Shown here in pieces: positions 22,683 through 31,333 of a DNA stretch of 64,000 nucleotides. The DNA is taken from contig NZ_BONX01000047.1 of assembly GCF_016862935.1 (NCBI RefSeq), positions 1 to 64,000 of the forward strand, read 5' to 3'. Every line of letters starts with the position of its first letter. The first letter of the stretch is position 1. The DNA is from Plantactinospora mayteni. GTDB taxonomy: Bacteria > Actinomycetota > Actinomycetes > Mycobacteriales > Micromonosporaceae. The position numbers and the translations under genes are program-made. The notes beneath the pieces were generated by a model. The model was given only the letters and a program-made list of their open reading frames with translations. It did not search any database and was not told where the DNA came from.

Positions 22683-22988
22683 TCAGAGCCCGCGCTCGGC
22701 GGCCAGCCGTTCCACCGCCTCCTTCGCCTCCCGCAGCCCTTCGCCGGTGATCTCCCGGTACGCCTTGATGGCCGCGAGCTTCTGGCCCTGTTCGAGGTGC
22801 GCCACCACCGTGGGCAGCGCCGCCTCGGGCAGGGCGAGACCGAGATGCTCCAGGACCAGGTCGAGTTTGGCCTCGACCCGGCGGAGTCGGGCGGCGGTCT
22901 CCCGGTGGCGACGCGCGGGCGACGACAACTCCGCCATCACCAGCACGAGCAGGGGGAGAGCGAAGACGAGAACCAGCCAGAATTCCAT
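22683..22988 (-). CDS. Membrane-anchored ribosomal L7/L12 C-terminal-domain-like protein
   Basis: 101 aa. One N-terminal membrane segment (WLVLVFALPLLVLVMAEL), a charged helical linker with coiled-coil character (RRHRETAARLRRVEAKLDLV), then a domain resembling the L7/L12 C-terminal domain: KLAAIKAYREITGEGLREAK is close to the ribosomal stalk pattern KxxVIKxVREITGLGLKEAK. The protein is not a ribosomal subunit itself, as it has a membrane anchor and no stalk N-domain. Members are annotated in actinobacteria without known function. The fold call is from motif likeness; a role in contacting translation factors at the membrane would be speculation. Confidence 0.75.
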   Translation of the reverse strand: MEFWLVLVFALPLLVLVMAELSSPARRHRETAARLRRVEAKLDLVLEHLGLALPEAALPTVVAHLEQGQKLAAIKAYREITGEGLREAKEAVERLAAERGL

Positions 22989-23143
22989 GGCACGGTATTC
23001 AAGCAGGTGACGCCGGAGGTGTCTCCGACGCGGATGACTCCTGCGCGTCGAGGGTCCGTCCCGGTGGAACCGTCCGATGTGGACGTCGCCGCCACCGGCA
23101 CCCGGGTCACGGGGCCGGTGGCGGCGACTCGTCGAACCGGTGT

Positions 23144-25156
23144 TCAGCGGGTACGCAGGCCGTAGCCGTACGGGAAGAGCGGGCGGTAGTTCCGGTCGCC
23201 GACGTTGATCGGCACCTGCGCCTCGCTGCGCGGCCAGCTCACCGAGAGCTTGCCGGTGAACGGGCGCCTGCCGAACAGTACGTCGGCCACCCCGGCGCCC
23301 TCGCTGCCGGGCAGCCAGGAGGCGACCAGCGCGTCCATCTGACCGAGCTGGTCGGTGATCACCTGCGGCCGGCCGGAGACGACGACCACCACACAGGTGT
23401 CGATCGCACCGCAGACCTTGTCGACGACCGCCTTGTCACCCGGCTGGAGGGAGAGCGACTTCTCCTCCTGCTGCGGCGTCGTGCACCAGGTGCACTCCGG
23501 CCCGCCGACGTCACCGAAGCCCTCGGTGTACGGCGTCTCGCCGACCACCACGACGGCGACGTCCGAGCCGGCGGTCGGCGCCGAACCGTCCGCGCTGTAG
23601 GTGACCTTGGCGCGCGGCGCCACCTCCCGGATGCCCTCCAGGATCGTGGTACCCGGGATGATGTCGCCGGAGGCGCCCTGCCAGGTGATGGTCCAGCCGC
23701 CGGCCTGGTTGCCGATGTCGTCGGCGTTCCGGCCGGCGACATAGATCTTGGCGTCCTTGCGCAGCGGCAGTGCCCGGTCGCTGTTCTTCAGCAACACCTG
23801 CGACTCGGCGACCGCCCGCCGGGCCAGCGCCCGGTGCTCACGGCTGCCGACCTCGTCGGTGTCGTCTGGGGAGGCGTACGGGCGCTCGAAGAGGCCGATC
23901 TCGAACTTGGCGCGCAGGATCCGGCGTACCGCGTCGTCGATCCGGGCCTGGCTGACCCGGCCGGCCCGCACCTCGGCGAGCAGCAGGTCGATGAACTGCT
24001 TGGCGTTGTTCGGCACCATGAACATGTCGATGCCGGCGTTGACCGAGGTCCGCACCTTGTACGCGGTCAGCCCGGCCACGGTCGGCTCGTCCGGGTCGGG
24101 GATCTGGTGGATGCCCTCCCAGTCCGAGATGACGAAGCCCTTGAACCGCTGCGCCCCCTTGAGTACGTCGGTGAGCAGTTCCTTGTGCGCGTGCATCTTG
24201 ACCGGATTGCCGATCCCGTCCTCGATCCAGTCCACACTGGAGAACGACGGCATCACGCTGTCCACGTCGTGCCGGCGCAGCGCGGTCCAGAACGGCGCGA
24301 GGTTGGTACGGGCGAAGTCGGCCCGTGTGGTGACCGTGACGCCCTGGTCGATGACGTACCGCTGGGAGCCGGGCGGCAGGCTCTCGTTGGCGTCGGCGGC
24401 GGCCTGGTCGTACTCGGTGTCGCCGTCCCCGGCGTAGTGCTTGATGGTGGCCAGCACCCCGGCGTCGCGCAGCCCGTCGACGTAGCTGCTCATCTCGCCG
24501 ACCAGCCCCGGCTCCTCGCTGAACGCCTCGTACGCCCGACCCCAGCGCTCGTCGCGGGAGACGCAGAGGCAGGGGGCGAAGTTCCACGGGATGCCGGTGG
24601 CCTTCACCTCCTCACCGGTGGCCTTGCCGATCTGCCGGACGAGTTCCGGGTTGCGGGTCGCGCCGAGGCCGATGTTGTGCGGGAAGACGGTGGCACCGTA
24701 GACGTTGGCGTGCCCGTGCACCGCGTCGACGCCGTAGATGATCGGGATGCCCAGCCGGGTGCTCAGCGCCTGCCGCTGGAAGTTGTTGACCATCGACACC
24801 CAGGCTTCCGGGGTGTTCGGGGTGGGGACGGAACCACCGCCGGAGAGCAGCGAGCCGAGGCCCCACTGGGCGACCAGCGTCGGGTCGGCGTCCACCGCCA
24901 GCCGCTCTGCCTGGGCCATCTGGCCGACCTTCTCCGGCAGGGTCATCCGGCCCAGCAGGTCGTCGACCCGCCGGTCGATCGGCAGCCTCGGATCGCGGTA
25001 GTCGGGCTTGCCGCCGTGGCCGCCCGAGCCGGCGACGGAGGCGTCGGTGGCCTCGGCGGGCGCTGCGGAGGCCGCGCCGGTGGGCGTCAGCGAGACGACG
25101 AGCAGGCCGGTGAGCAGGGCTATCAGTGGTGTTCGGGATCGCGAGTGTGGACGCAT
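23144..25156 (-). CDS. Secreted GH3 beta-glucosidase / glucan hydrolase
   Basis: 670 aa exported glycoside hydrolase family 3 enzyme. Signal peptide: MRPHSRSR then LIALLTGLLVVSL and an AxA-type site near residue 31. GH3 N-domain: GVDAVHGHANVYGATVFPHN and ATIKHYAGDG; nucleophile Asp345 in GFVISDWEGIHQ. GH3 C-domain from ~430 with VGETPYTEGFGD and ASWLPGSEGAGVADVLFG. The pattern matches bacterial exo-1,3/1,4-glucosidases (CelD/ExoP-like). ATG at 25156 has GGAGGG upstream; longer in-frame starts lack a signal peptide. A CebR-like palindrome about 100 bases upstream suggests co-regulation with the ceb operon, more weakly than GH9. Confidence 0.93.
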   Translation of the reverse strand: MRPHSRSRTPLIALLTGLLVVSLTPTGAASAAPAEATDASVAGSGGHGGKPDYRDPRLPIDRRVDDLLGRMTLPEKVGQMAQAERLAVDADPTLVAQWGLGSLLSGGGSVPTPNTPEAWVSMVNNFQRQALSTRLGIPIIYGVDAVHGHANVYGATVFPHNIGLGATRNPELVRQIGKATGEEVKATGIPWNFAPCLCVSRDERWGRAYEAFSEEPGLVGEMSSYVDGLRDAGVLATIKHYAGDGDTEYDQAAADANESLPPGSQRYVIDQGVTVTTRADFARTNLAPFWTALRRHDVDSVMPSFSSVDWIEDGIGNPVKMHAHKELLTDVLKGAQRFKGFVISDWEGIHQIPDPDEPTVAGLTAYKVRTSVNAGIDMFMVPNNAKQFIDLLLAEVRAGRVSQARIDDAVRRILRAKFEIGLFERPYASPDDTDEVGSREHRALARRAVAESQVLLKNSDRALPLRKDAKIYVAGRNADDIGNQAGGWTITWQGASGDIIPGTTILEGIREVAPRAKVTYSADGSAPTAGSDVAVVVVGETPYTEGFGDVGGPECTWCTTPQQEEKSLSLQPGDKAVVDKVCGAIDTCVVVVVSGRPQVITDQLGQMDALVASWLPGSEGAGVADVLFGRRPFTGKLSVSWPRSEAQVPINVGDRNYRPLFPYGYGLRTR

Positions 25157-25253
25157 GTCGTGCCCTCCAGAACAGATCGGGGTACGCGCCAAGGCCCGAT
25201 CCTTCCGCTGACCATAAGACGCCGTCAATATCAGACGGTAAAGGTTCCTTCGT

Positions 25254-25267
25254 GAGAGCGCTCTATC
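25254..25267. promoter_or_regulatory. CebR-like operator of the GH3 gene
   Basis: TGAGAGCGCTCTAT shares the GAGCGCTC core and 10 of 14 bases with the CebR consensus. It lies about 100 bases upstream of the GH3 start codon. Either a low-affinity CebR site or that of another LacI-family protein. Confidence 0.55.
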
Positions 25268-25321
25268 CTTAGGTTTATGCCCGCTTTTGTGGATGCTTGT
25301 ATCCCGCGTCGCTGCGGCTGG

Positions 25322-25367
25322 CCCCGCCCGGCCCGGCTCCGCCCCCACGGGGCTCGGTCGGGCGGGG
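25322..25367 (-). terminator. Possible terminator of the cysteine-rich trio
   Basis: Perfect 9-bp outer stem CCCCGCCCG / CGGGCGGGG around a GC-rich interior, about 190 bases past the last stop of the trio. No U-tract. Confidence 0.35.
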
Positions 25368-25555
25368 AATAGGAACCTCGTCCGCCGACTGTCGAGCTGC
25401 CCCGTTCGTGCGCCCATGCGGCCCGACGCGACGCTCGACTCCCTGCGGGCCATCGTGCCCGCCGATGAGAAAGGAATGTCCATCGTGGTCTGTGGATAGC
25501 CGGGTGCTGTGGTCGGGCCTGACCCGATGCGCAAACCACGTTCCTCTTCCTCTCG

Positions 25556-25948
25556 TCAGTCCATGCCGGTGATCCGGCGCAGGTCCTCATCCGTCGGGGC
25601 CATCGTTGGGCGGAGAGCATCCACGGACGGCGGTAGGTAGTCGTCCCGGACCACCTCCAGCCACGTTGCCGCCAGTGCCATCCGGCCGCAGTCCGGTAGA
25701 CCGCACGGCCGGCAGCCGTCGACCCCGCGCGGCCAGTGCGCCGTCATCACCTGCCGCGCCACGACGGTGACGAGCGTCCGCCGATCGGCCGGCACGATCC
25801 GGTCGGTGATGACGACCCAGAGCGCCCATTCGGCGGTCGGGCACCAGGTGCCCCGGCAGCCGCCGCAGTGGCCTGACTCGGCGTGGTTGGTGATGGTGGC
25901 CCAGGCCCAGTCGGCGGCCAGGCCGGGCGCGCTCTCGTGGCCGTTCAC
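25556..25948 (-). CDS. Small cysteine-rich protein 3 (two CxxC modules), unknown function
   Basis: 130 aa, not recognised. Two cysteine clusters: CGGCRGTWCPTAEW (res ~28-41) and CRPCGLPDCGRM (~79-90), each CxxC followed 3-4 residues later by a third Cys, a pattern able to bind zinc or an Fe-S cluster. Between them is a helical stretch rich in Val/Arg/Thr. No signal peptide or membrane span. GTG start at 25948 overlaps the stop of the preceding gene by four bases (GTGA), so it is translationally coupled. Last gene of the trio. The frame is open further upstream but the coupled start fits best. Confidence 0.6.
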   Translation of the reverse strand: MNGHESAPGLAADWAWATITNHAESGHCGGCRGTWCPTAEWALWVVITDRIVPADRRTLVTVVARQVMTAHWPRGVDGCRPCGLPDCGRMALAATWLEVVRDDYLPPSVDALRPTMAPTDEDLRRITGMD

Positions 25949-26196
25949 CGGACCCGCTCCAGCGCCGCGCGTACGTCCCCGGCCGTGACCGCTGCCGGCA
26001 GGGTGCCGCCGAGCAGCACCCGCACGGCCTGCTCCCGGCGGTGGACCTCGGTCGCCCACGACCAGAGCGGGCAGCCGTCCGGCCCGCACCGGCCGCACTC
26101 TCGGAGTGCGTGCGCGCCGAGGACGAGGCGGGCGAGAGCGCATTCGATCGGCGCCGGCCATTCGACGGTCAGCCAGCGCCGGAGCAGCCGGGTCAC
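25945..26196 (-). CDS. Small cysteine-rich protein 2, unknown function
   Basis: 83 aa, not recognised. Short helical N-terminus (RLLRRWLTVEWPAPIECALA), then CGRCGPDGCPLW, matching the Cys pattern of its two neighbours, then a charged helix. GTG at 26196 overlaps the previous stop (GTGA) and its own stop overlaps the next GTG the same way. The three proteins are probably related by duplication of the CxxC module or act as one complex. Confidence 0.6.
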   Translation of the reverse strand: MTRLLRRWLTVEWPAPIECALARLVLGAHALRECGRCGPDGCPLWSWATEVHRREQAVRVLLGGTLPAAVTAGDVRAALERVR

Positions 26197-26390
26197 CACA
26201 CCAGCCGCCCAGGGCCGTGCCGGACGCCGGTGACGGCCGCGAGCAGGTCGGCGTGCTCCTGACGGCGGCGGATGATTCGCAGCATCCGCATGCAGCCGCC
26301 CCGGGGCGCGCACTCCGGACACCGGCGGCCGTCGAGGTGCTGGGCGATGGTCTGTTCGTCGGTCTGTGGCTGGTCCACGATGCCGTTCAC
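26193..26390 (-). CDS. Small cysteine-rich protein 1, unknown function
   Basis: 65 aa, not recognised. An acidic/Gln-rich N-terminus precedes CPECAPRGGCMRMLRIIRRR, a CxxC-x5-C cluster running into a basic helix. GTG start with a good ribosome site, GGGAGG eight bases upstream, marks this as the leading gene of the trio. Divergent from the CutA gene (267 bases between starts). Confidence 0.6.
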   Translation of the reverse strand: MNGIVDQPQTDEQTIAQHLDGRRCPECAPRGGCMRMLRIIRRRQEHADLLAAVTGVRHGPGRLVW

Positions 26391-26657
26391 GTCGGCGCCT
26401 CCCTGGTAATGCCACGGCGCCCCGGACTCGATGTCACGGAGCGCCGCTCAGACGGGCGGATGGCTGGTGCCGGCCGGGCCCTCCCACGGGGAAGGACCAG
26501 GCCCGACCGGCCGGGGCGCCCGGTTGCGACCGGTGGTTCGACGTCCACCGCCGTGCGTCCCTGCCAGCCAGCCTTGCCGGTCGGCGTGGGCACACAACAG
26601 CTATGACGCGTCCTCTGGCTGTCCGCCGGGCTGTCCGCGGACGGCTACGCTCTCCGC

Positions 26658-26987
26658 GTGACCGACTATCTGGAAGTGGCCACTGCGACCGAAACGCGGG
26701 AGGCGGCAGTGGCGCTCGCCCAGCATGCCGTCGGCGCCCGGCTGGCCGGCAACGCGCAGGTGATCGGGCCCGTGACCAGCGTGTTTTGGCACCTCGGCGA
26801 ACAAGGCACCGGGGAGGAATGGCGCCTGATGCTCTACACCACCGCCAGTCGGTACCCGGAGCTGGAGACGGTGCTGCTGGAGCAGCACACGTGGGACAAC
26901 CCACAGGTGACGGCCACTCCGATCGTGGCCGGATCTGCGGCGTGTCTCGCCTGGCTGTCCGATTCGGTCAGCCCTGCCGGCCGCTGA
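26658..26987 (+). CDS. CutA1-like divalent-cation-tolerance family protein
   Basis: 109 aa, the usual CutA length. YLEVATATETREAAVALAQHAV at the N-terminus, VFWHLGEQGTGEEWRLMLYTT in the middle and a HTWDNPQVTATPIVAGSAAC segment toward the end match the trimeric ferredoxin-like CutA fold (PII-like). Copper tolerance was the original assignment; the general role is unclear. GTG start, no strong ribosome site. Its last 20 bases overlap the end of the convergent XRE/TPR gene, and in actinobacteria such CutA genes often sit by XRE regulators. Confidence 0.75.
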   Translation: MTDYLEVATATETREAAVALAQHAVGARLAGNAQVIGPVTSVFWHLGEQGTGEEWRLMLYTTASRYPELETVLLEQHTWDNPQVTATPIVAGSAACLAWLSDSVSPAGR

Positions 26988-28146
26988 CCAGTCCTCGTAG
27001 CTCGGTAGCGCAGGGCGTCAGCGCGTACGGACCAAGCCGGCCAAGGAACGCCTCGATACGCTGCCCCGGTCGGGTCGATCCCACCCCGGCGGACAGCCGG
27101 ACGGCGCGGGCAGCGGTGGCACAGCCCTGCTCGACCTCATTCGCGTCCAAGTAGGCGTCTGCCAGCCAGGACAGATACAGGGCCTTCTCCCGGGCGTGCG
27201 TGTCCTCGTAACACCCGAGCGCGGCTTCGAGGATCGGGATGGCCCGCATCGGCCGACGCAAAACAGCCCAGCAGCGACCTGCCATGATGTCCGCTTCGCG
27301 GCGATCGACCCAGTACACCCAGTCGGGCTCGGGCCGGTCGTGGTGCTCGGTCAGGCACGCTGTGCCGAGGTCCAGGTGCCGCTCCGTGTCGTCCGCGTGC
27401 CCGTTGACGGCATGCACCCACGCGCCACGCATATGCAGCAACGCCCGCACGACGGGCGTCGCCGACTCGGCGGCCGTGTCGTACGCCGCCGCGATCGTCG
27501 CCGTCGCAGCCTGGCCCAGCGCCAGTTCTTGATAGGCGAGAAGATTGATCGCGTTGCCGGCCAACGGCAGATCCCCTGCGTCACGCGCCGCAGCGAGGCT
27601 GGACCGATACCACTGCCCTGCGTCGTCGTGCTGGCCGGCGTCGAACGCTGCCCAGCCGGCCATCTGCGCCTGCTCCGCGAAGACCCGCAGCAACTCGCGC
27701 CCGGTGGTCGCCGTGTAGCTGCCGTCTTGGATGATCCGCAATGTCGACTCCAACTCGGCCGCGTACATCGCGACCGTGTCGGCGCCGCCGAGGTAGTCAT
27801 CGATCCGCCGCAGCCTGGCGGTCCGGTCGGCAATCTGCCGGGGTGTATCGGCGCCGACCCTGCGGCCGTGGTCGAGGATCGTGTGTGGAAGCGCGACGGC
27901 CAAACCGGCCCGGGCGATCACTTCCCGGCGCCGCATGCCGGTGCTCGCCAGTGCCGCGAGTGTCCCACCCGCTCCCAGCGCGTCATCGATCCGCTTGGCC
28001 GCCTGGGGCGTGGGCTCCTTCATCCCGGTCTCCAGCTCGTGCAGATAGCTCTTGCCGTAGAAGGCGGTGGCGGCCAGCTTGCGCAGCGACATACCGCGCT
28101 CGGTACGTAGTTCGCGCATCCGAGCCGCGAACCCGGTTTCAGGCAT
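26968..28146 (-). CDS. XRE-family HTH regulator with TPR domain
   Basis: 392 aa. N-terminal XRE helix-turn-helix (res ~8-60): MRELRTERGMSLRKLAATAF, then YLHELETGMKEPTP. A short hydrophobic/basic linker follows, then ~250 residues of tetratricopeptide-like helices with alternating Ala/Asp/Leu repeats (AAFDAGQHDDAGQWYRSSLA; ALGCYEDTHAREKALYL). Such HTH-TPR proteins in actinobacteria are commonly linked to development or secondary metabolism, with the TPR part binding peptides or partner proteins. It ends inside the convergent CutA gene. The nearby cysteine-rich trio on the same strand may be its target; this is inference. Confidence 0.82.
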   Translation of the reverse strand: MPETGFAARMRELRTERGMSLRKLAATAFYGKSYLHELETGMKEPTPQAAKRIDDALGAGGTLAALASTGMRRREVIARAGLAVALPHTILDHGRRVGADTPRQIADRTARLRRIDDYLGGADTVAMYAAELESTLRIIQDGSYTATTGRELLRVFAEQAQMAGWAAFDAGQHDDAGQWYRSSLAAARDAGDLPLAGNAINLLAYQELALGQAATATIAAAYDTAAESATPVVRALLHMRGAWVHAVNGHADDTERHLDLGTACLTEHHDRPEPDWVYWVDRREADIMAGRCWAVLRRPMRAIPILEAALGCYEDTHAREKALYLSWLADAYLDANEVEQGCATAARAVRLSAGVGSTRPGQRIEAFLGRLGPYALTPCATELRGLVSGRQG

Positions 28147-28546
28147 CGGGACTCCCAGGTAGCGGTCTGGGCGGCGGGGCGGCGGCCGCTACTCCGACGC
28201 CCACCCGGCTTGGACGGTACACCTGGCAGGGGTCCCGGGGTGGCCGTCGGCGTCCTGCGCGTGCCACGGGTCGGGGTGGGCCGTTCCGTCGCGGCCTGTG
28301 GATCGACGGTTGACACCGTGTCGACGTTCGATCAAGATCTACTTTGTGCGAAGCGCCTTTCTGACCAAGCGGGGTCACATCGACCTGCTGCGCGTCGCCA
28401 GCGCTGCCTGTCGACCGTCCCTCTGACGCCGGGCTCCAATCCGTTCCGCCCTGCCGGCGGCGTTTCCCGACCCGTGGGTCTCCGGCCCCGCGGTGGCGAC
28501 CGCCCACGCGGCAATTCCCCCTATCCCGACAGGAGAACTCTCCTTC
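28147..28546. promoter_or_regulatory. Divergent region, XRE/TPR / M14 peptidase
   Basis: 400 gene-free bases containing the promoter predicted at 28310-28338. The rest shows no further signal by eye. Confidence 0.5.
28310..28338 (+). promoter_or_regulatory. Predicted promoter of the M14 peptidase
   Basis: TTGACA (28310-28315) and CAAGAT (28333-28338), 17-base spacer. GACACCGTGTC, a perfect 11-base palindrome, overlaps the -35 box and could be an operator. Start codon is ~210 bases downstream. Confidence 0.5.
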
Positions 28547-31003
28547 ATGTCCAGACGTCCGCATCACCGGCTCGCCGCCGCGGCGGTCGCCGTCTCGCTG
28601 CTCGGCACGCTGGCCTGGACCGGGCCCGTGTCCGCGTCCGCGCTGCCGGCCGTACCGGCGCGTCCCGTCGACCTGCACGACATCAAGGGCTACCCCCGGC
28701 AGAACGTGCTGCCGGTCTGGCCGGACAACCCGAACGACGCGTCGATCCCGATCGGCGTCACGCCGTACGACGAGATCGCGCCCAAGCTGAACGCGTTGCA
28801 GAAGGCCAGCGACCGGGTCTCCGCCCGGGTGGCCGGGAGGTCCTCCGGCGGCTACGACCTCTACGCGGTCACGGTCACCGCGCCGGAGAGCCGCGCCGAG
28901 GCACGCCAGCAGGAGGCGTGGAAGCGCCTGATCGAGGAGGAGCCGGTCAGGGCCCGCACCGACCGCACGCTGCTCCGCGACTACAAGACCCCGCTCTTCG
29001 TCAACGCCAACATCCACGGCAACGAGTGGGAGGGTACCGACGCCGCGCTGCGGGTCATCGAGGAGTACGCCACCAGCACCGACCCGGCGGTCGCCACGCT
29101 GCTGCGGCGGAACCGCCTGGTCTTCAACATCACCTCGAACCCGGACGGCCGGGTCGCCGGCACCCGGCAGAACGCCGCCGGCTACGACCTCAACCGCGAC
29201 CTGACCATCGTGTCGCAGCCGGAGACCAACCTGATCCGCGAGCTGATCGTCGACAGCAAGCCGATCATCACGCTCGACCTGCACGGCTACGTCAACCCGA
29301 CGCTGCTGCACCCGAGCACCCCGCCGCACAACGTCAACAACGAGTACGACCTCTACATCAAGCACGGCCTGCCGAACGCGCTGGCGATCGAGGAGGGGCT
29401 GCGCGCCCTCGGCTACCCGGAGACCCAGCGGGCCCGGATCCCGTTCCGGGACGACGAGCCGGGGGTCTGGGACGACTTCCCGCCGATCTACGTACCGTCG
29501 TTCGCGATGTTGCAGAGCAGCATCCCGTACACCATCGAGGCGCCGCTGAACCCGCGCGGCAACCTCACCCCGGAAGAGAAGGTACGCCGCTCCGGCATCA
29601 ACACCGACGTGCACGAGGTGGCGATCAAGACCTCGTTGGCGTACATCCAGGAGCACCGTGACCAGGTGCTGCACGACCAGGCCGAGGTGTACCGGCGCGG
29701 CTGGGCCGGCGAGCCGCTGCGCAAGCTCCCGGACGGCTACGTGCCGGGGTGGGGTCCGGAGGACGACTACCGGACCACCTTCCCCCGGGCGTACGTGATC
29801 CCGACCGGCCCCGGGCAGCACTCCGAGACCGCCGCGGCCCGCCTGGTCGACCTGCTGGTCGGCAGCGGCGGCCGGGTCTGGAAGGCGAAGAAGGACTTCC
29901 GGGCGAACGGGAAGTCCTACCCGGCCGGCTCGTACGTGATCGACCTGCACCAGCCCAAGCGCGGCCTGGTCAACTCCCTGCTCGAACCCGGCATCGACCT
30001 GACCGGCCGGGTGGACGACCTCTACGCCGGCCCAGCCGCCTGGAGCCAGGGGCTGACCTGGGGTGCCACCGTCGACACGGTGTGGGACCGCCTCCCCGAC
30101 GTACGCCTGGAGCGGACCTACGACGGCACCGCCGAGGGTGACCTGCCCGGCGGCAACGGCGACCTGCGGCTGGACGTCCAGGACGGCGCCGACCTGCTCG
30201 CGGTCAACTCCCTGCTGGACAAGGGCGCCAGGGTCTACCGGCTGGCCGACGGCTCGGTCGTCGTCCCCGGTACCCCGGACAACCGCCGGCTGGCCCGGAC
30301 CGAGGTCCGCGAGCACGGCGTGACCTTCGAGCGCGCGCCGGCCCGCTGGCAGGGCACCCTGCTGGCCGAGGTGGTCGTCGGCTACCTGGGTACCGTCGAG
30401 GAGCGGGACACCCTGCTCGACACCGGTTTCGAGGCCCGCGCGCTCACCACGACGACGCTGGCCACGACGCTCACCGCCGACGTCGACGTGCTGCTGGTGG
30501 CGAGCAACGTCAACCTGACGACCCTGACCCCGGAGAACCGGGCCGCGCTGGACGCGTTCCTCGGCCGGGGCGGTGGGGTGGTCGGACTGGGTACCGCCGG
30601 GGCGGGCTTCGGCAACGCCACCGGACTGCTCAGCGTCACCGCCACCGCCGGCGCCAGCCTGGCCAGCGGGGTGGCCAACATCGTCAACCGGGGCGGCCCG
30701 GTGACGGCGGGTGCCGTACCGCACGCGTTCATCAACCAGCCGGTCTGGTTTACCGGCCTGGGTGCCGGGGTCACGGTCGAGCAGTCGTACGCCGCCGATC
30801 CGCTGCTCGCCGGCTGGTGGGCGGCGAACGAGGCCGGCACCACCGGGCAGGCCGCGGCGGCCGGGCAGGCCAGCATCGTCCGTACGGTCAGCCCGGGCGG
30901 CAACGGCGTGGTGCTGTTCGGTACGGACCCGACGTTCCGGCTGCACCCCAAGGGCCTGCACTCGCAGTTGGGCCGGGCCCTGCTCTGGGCGGCACAGCGC
31001 TGA
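28547..31003 (+). CDS. Secreted M14-family zinc carboxypeptidase-like protein
   Basis: 818 aa exported metallopeptidase. Signal peptide of ~35 residues (RRPHHRLAAAAVAVSLLGTLAW). The M14 catalytic domain (~95-400) has the zinc ligands in NANIHGNEWEG (HxxE, His ~156) and TLDLHGY (His ~245), with TIEAPLN as the probable catalytic-Glu segment. The C-terminal ~400 residues, including a Thr-rich stretch and GRGGGVVGLGTAGAGFG, resemble a class-I glutamine-amidotransferase-like/Rossmann accessory domain of long secreted M14 proteins. ATG at 28547 with AGGAGAA was chosen; an upstream in-frame ATG would spoil the signal peptide. Confidence 0.87.
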   Translation: MSRRPHHRLAAAAVAVSLLGTLAWTGPVSASALPAVPARPVDLHDIKGYPRQNVLPVWPDNPNDASIPIGVTPYDEIAPKLNALQKASDRVSARVAGRSSGGYDLYAVTVTAPESRAEARQQEAWKRLIEEEPVRARTDRTLLRDYKTPLFVNANIHGNEWEGTDAALRVIEEYATSTDPAVATLLRRNRLVFNITSNPDGRVAGTRQNAAGYDLNRDLTIVSQPETNLIRELIVDSKPIITLDLHGYVNPTLLHPSTPPHNVNNEYDLYIKHGLPNALAIEEGLRALGYPETQRARIPFRDDEPGVWDDFPPIYVPSFAMLQSSIPYTIEAPLNPRGNLTPEEKVRRSGINTDVHEVAIKTSLAYIQEHRDQVLHDQAEVYRRGWAGEPLRKLPDGYVPGWGPEDDYRTTFPRAYVIPTGPGQHSETAAARLVDLLVGSGGRVWKAKKDFRANGKSYPAGSYVIDLHQPKRGLVNSLLEPGIDLTGRVDDLYAGPAAWSQGLTWGATVDTVWDRLPDVRLERTYDGTAEGDLPGGNGDLRLDVQDGADLLAVNSLLDKGARVYRLADGSVVVPGTPDNRRLARTEVREHGVTFERAPARWQGTLLAEVVVGYLGTVEERDTLLDTGFEARALTTTTLATTLTADVDVLLVASNVNLTTLTPENRAALDAFLGRGGGVVGLGTAGAGFGNATGLLSVTATAGASLASGVANIVNRGGPVTAGAVPHAFINQPVWFTGLGAGVTVEQSYAADPLLAGWWAANEAGTTGQAAAAGQASIVRTVSPGGNGVVLFGTDPTFRLHPKGLHSQLGRALLWAAQR

Positions 31004-31029
31004 CCCGGTCCCGATGACCGGGTGAGACC

Positions 31030-31058
31030 GGGGCCCGGGTGTCACGCACCCGGGCCCC
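31030..31058 (+). terminator. M14 peptidase terminator
   Basis: Perfect 12-bp stem GGGGCCCGGGTG with complement, 5-base loop, 27 bases past the stop codon. Confidence 0.8.
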
Positions 31059-31333
31059 ATCCGCGTCCGGCGGGCGGGTCGGGCCCGGTCGGAGCTACCG
31101 ACTCTGACCACCGCCGTCCGGTACGCGCCCACCTCGCCGGGCCCGCCCGGACGGCGGCTCGGCCGACCGGGTGATCGGCCTCGACCGATTCGTCACGGAC
31201 TGTGCATGGTAGGTCTCACAGTTGTCGTCGCAGCGGTCCGCCGGCATCGCCCCGCGTGCGAGCATCGACGGAAGTTCACGTGGTCGCCGGGGGGCGAGCG
31301 CGGGCTCGGGGACCGGCGGTGGGGGGCGTCTCC

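Larger units (their letters stand above)
25157..25555. promoter_or_regulatory. GH3 upstream region
   Basis: 399 gene-free bases between the GH3 start and the stop of the cysteine-rich trio, same strand. It holds the CebR-like site and a GC hairpin listed separately. An AT-richer leader with CCGTC/GACGG half-sites (25223-25239) precedes the gene. Confidence 0.5.

Noticed and set aside
21900-22988. SMI1/KNR4 gene as immunity part of a toxin system
   Set aside because: No toxin or secretion-domain gene is adjacent; the neighbour is an L7/L12-like membrane protein.
25556-28146. Reading the cysteine-rich trio plus XRE gene as part of an integrative element
   Set aside because: No integrase, excisionase, replication or transfer gene, attachment site or tRNA is visible nearby.
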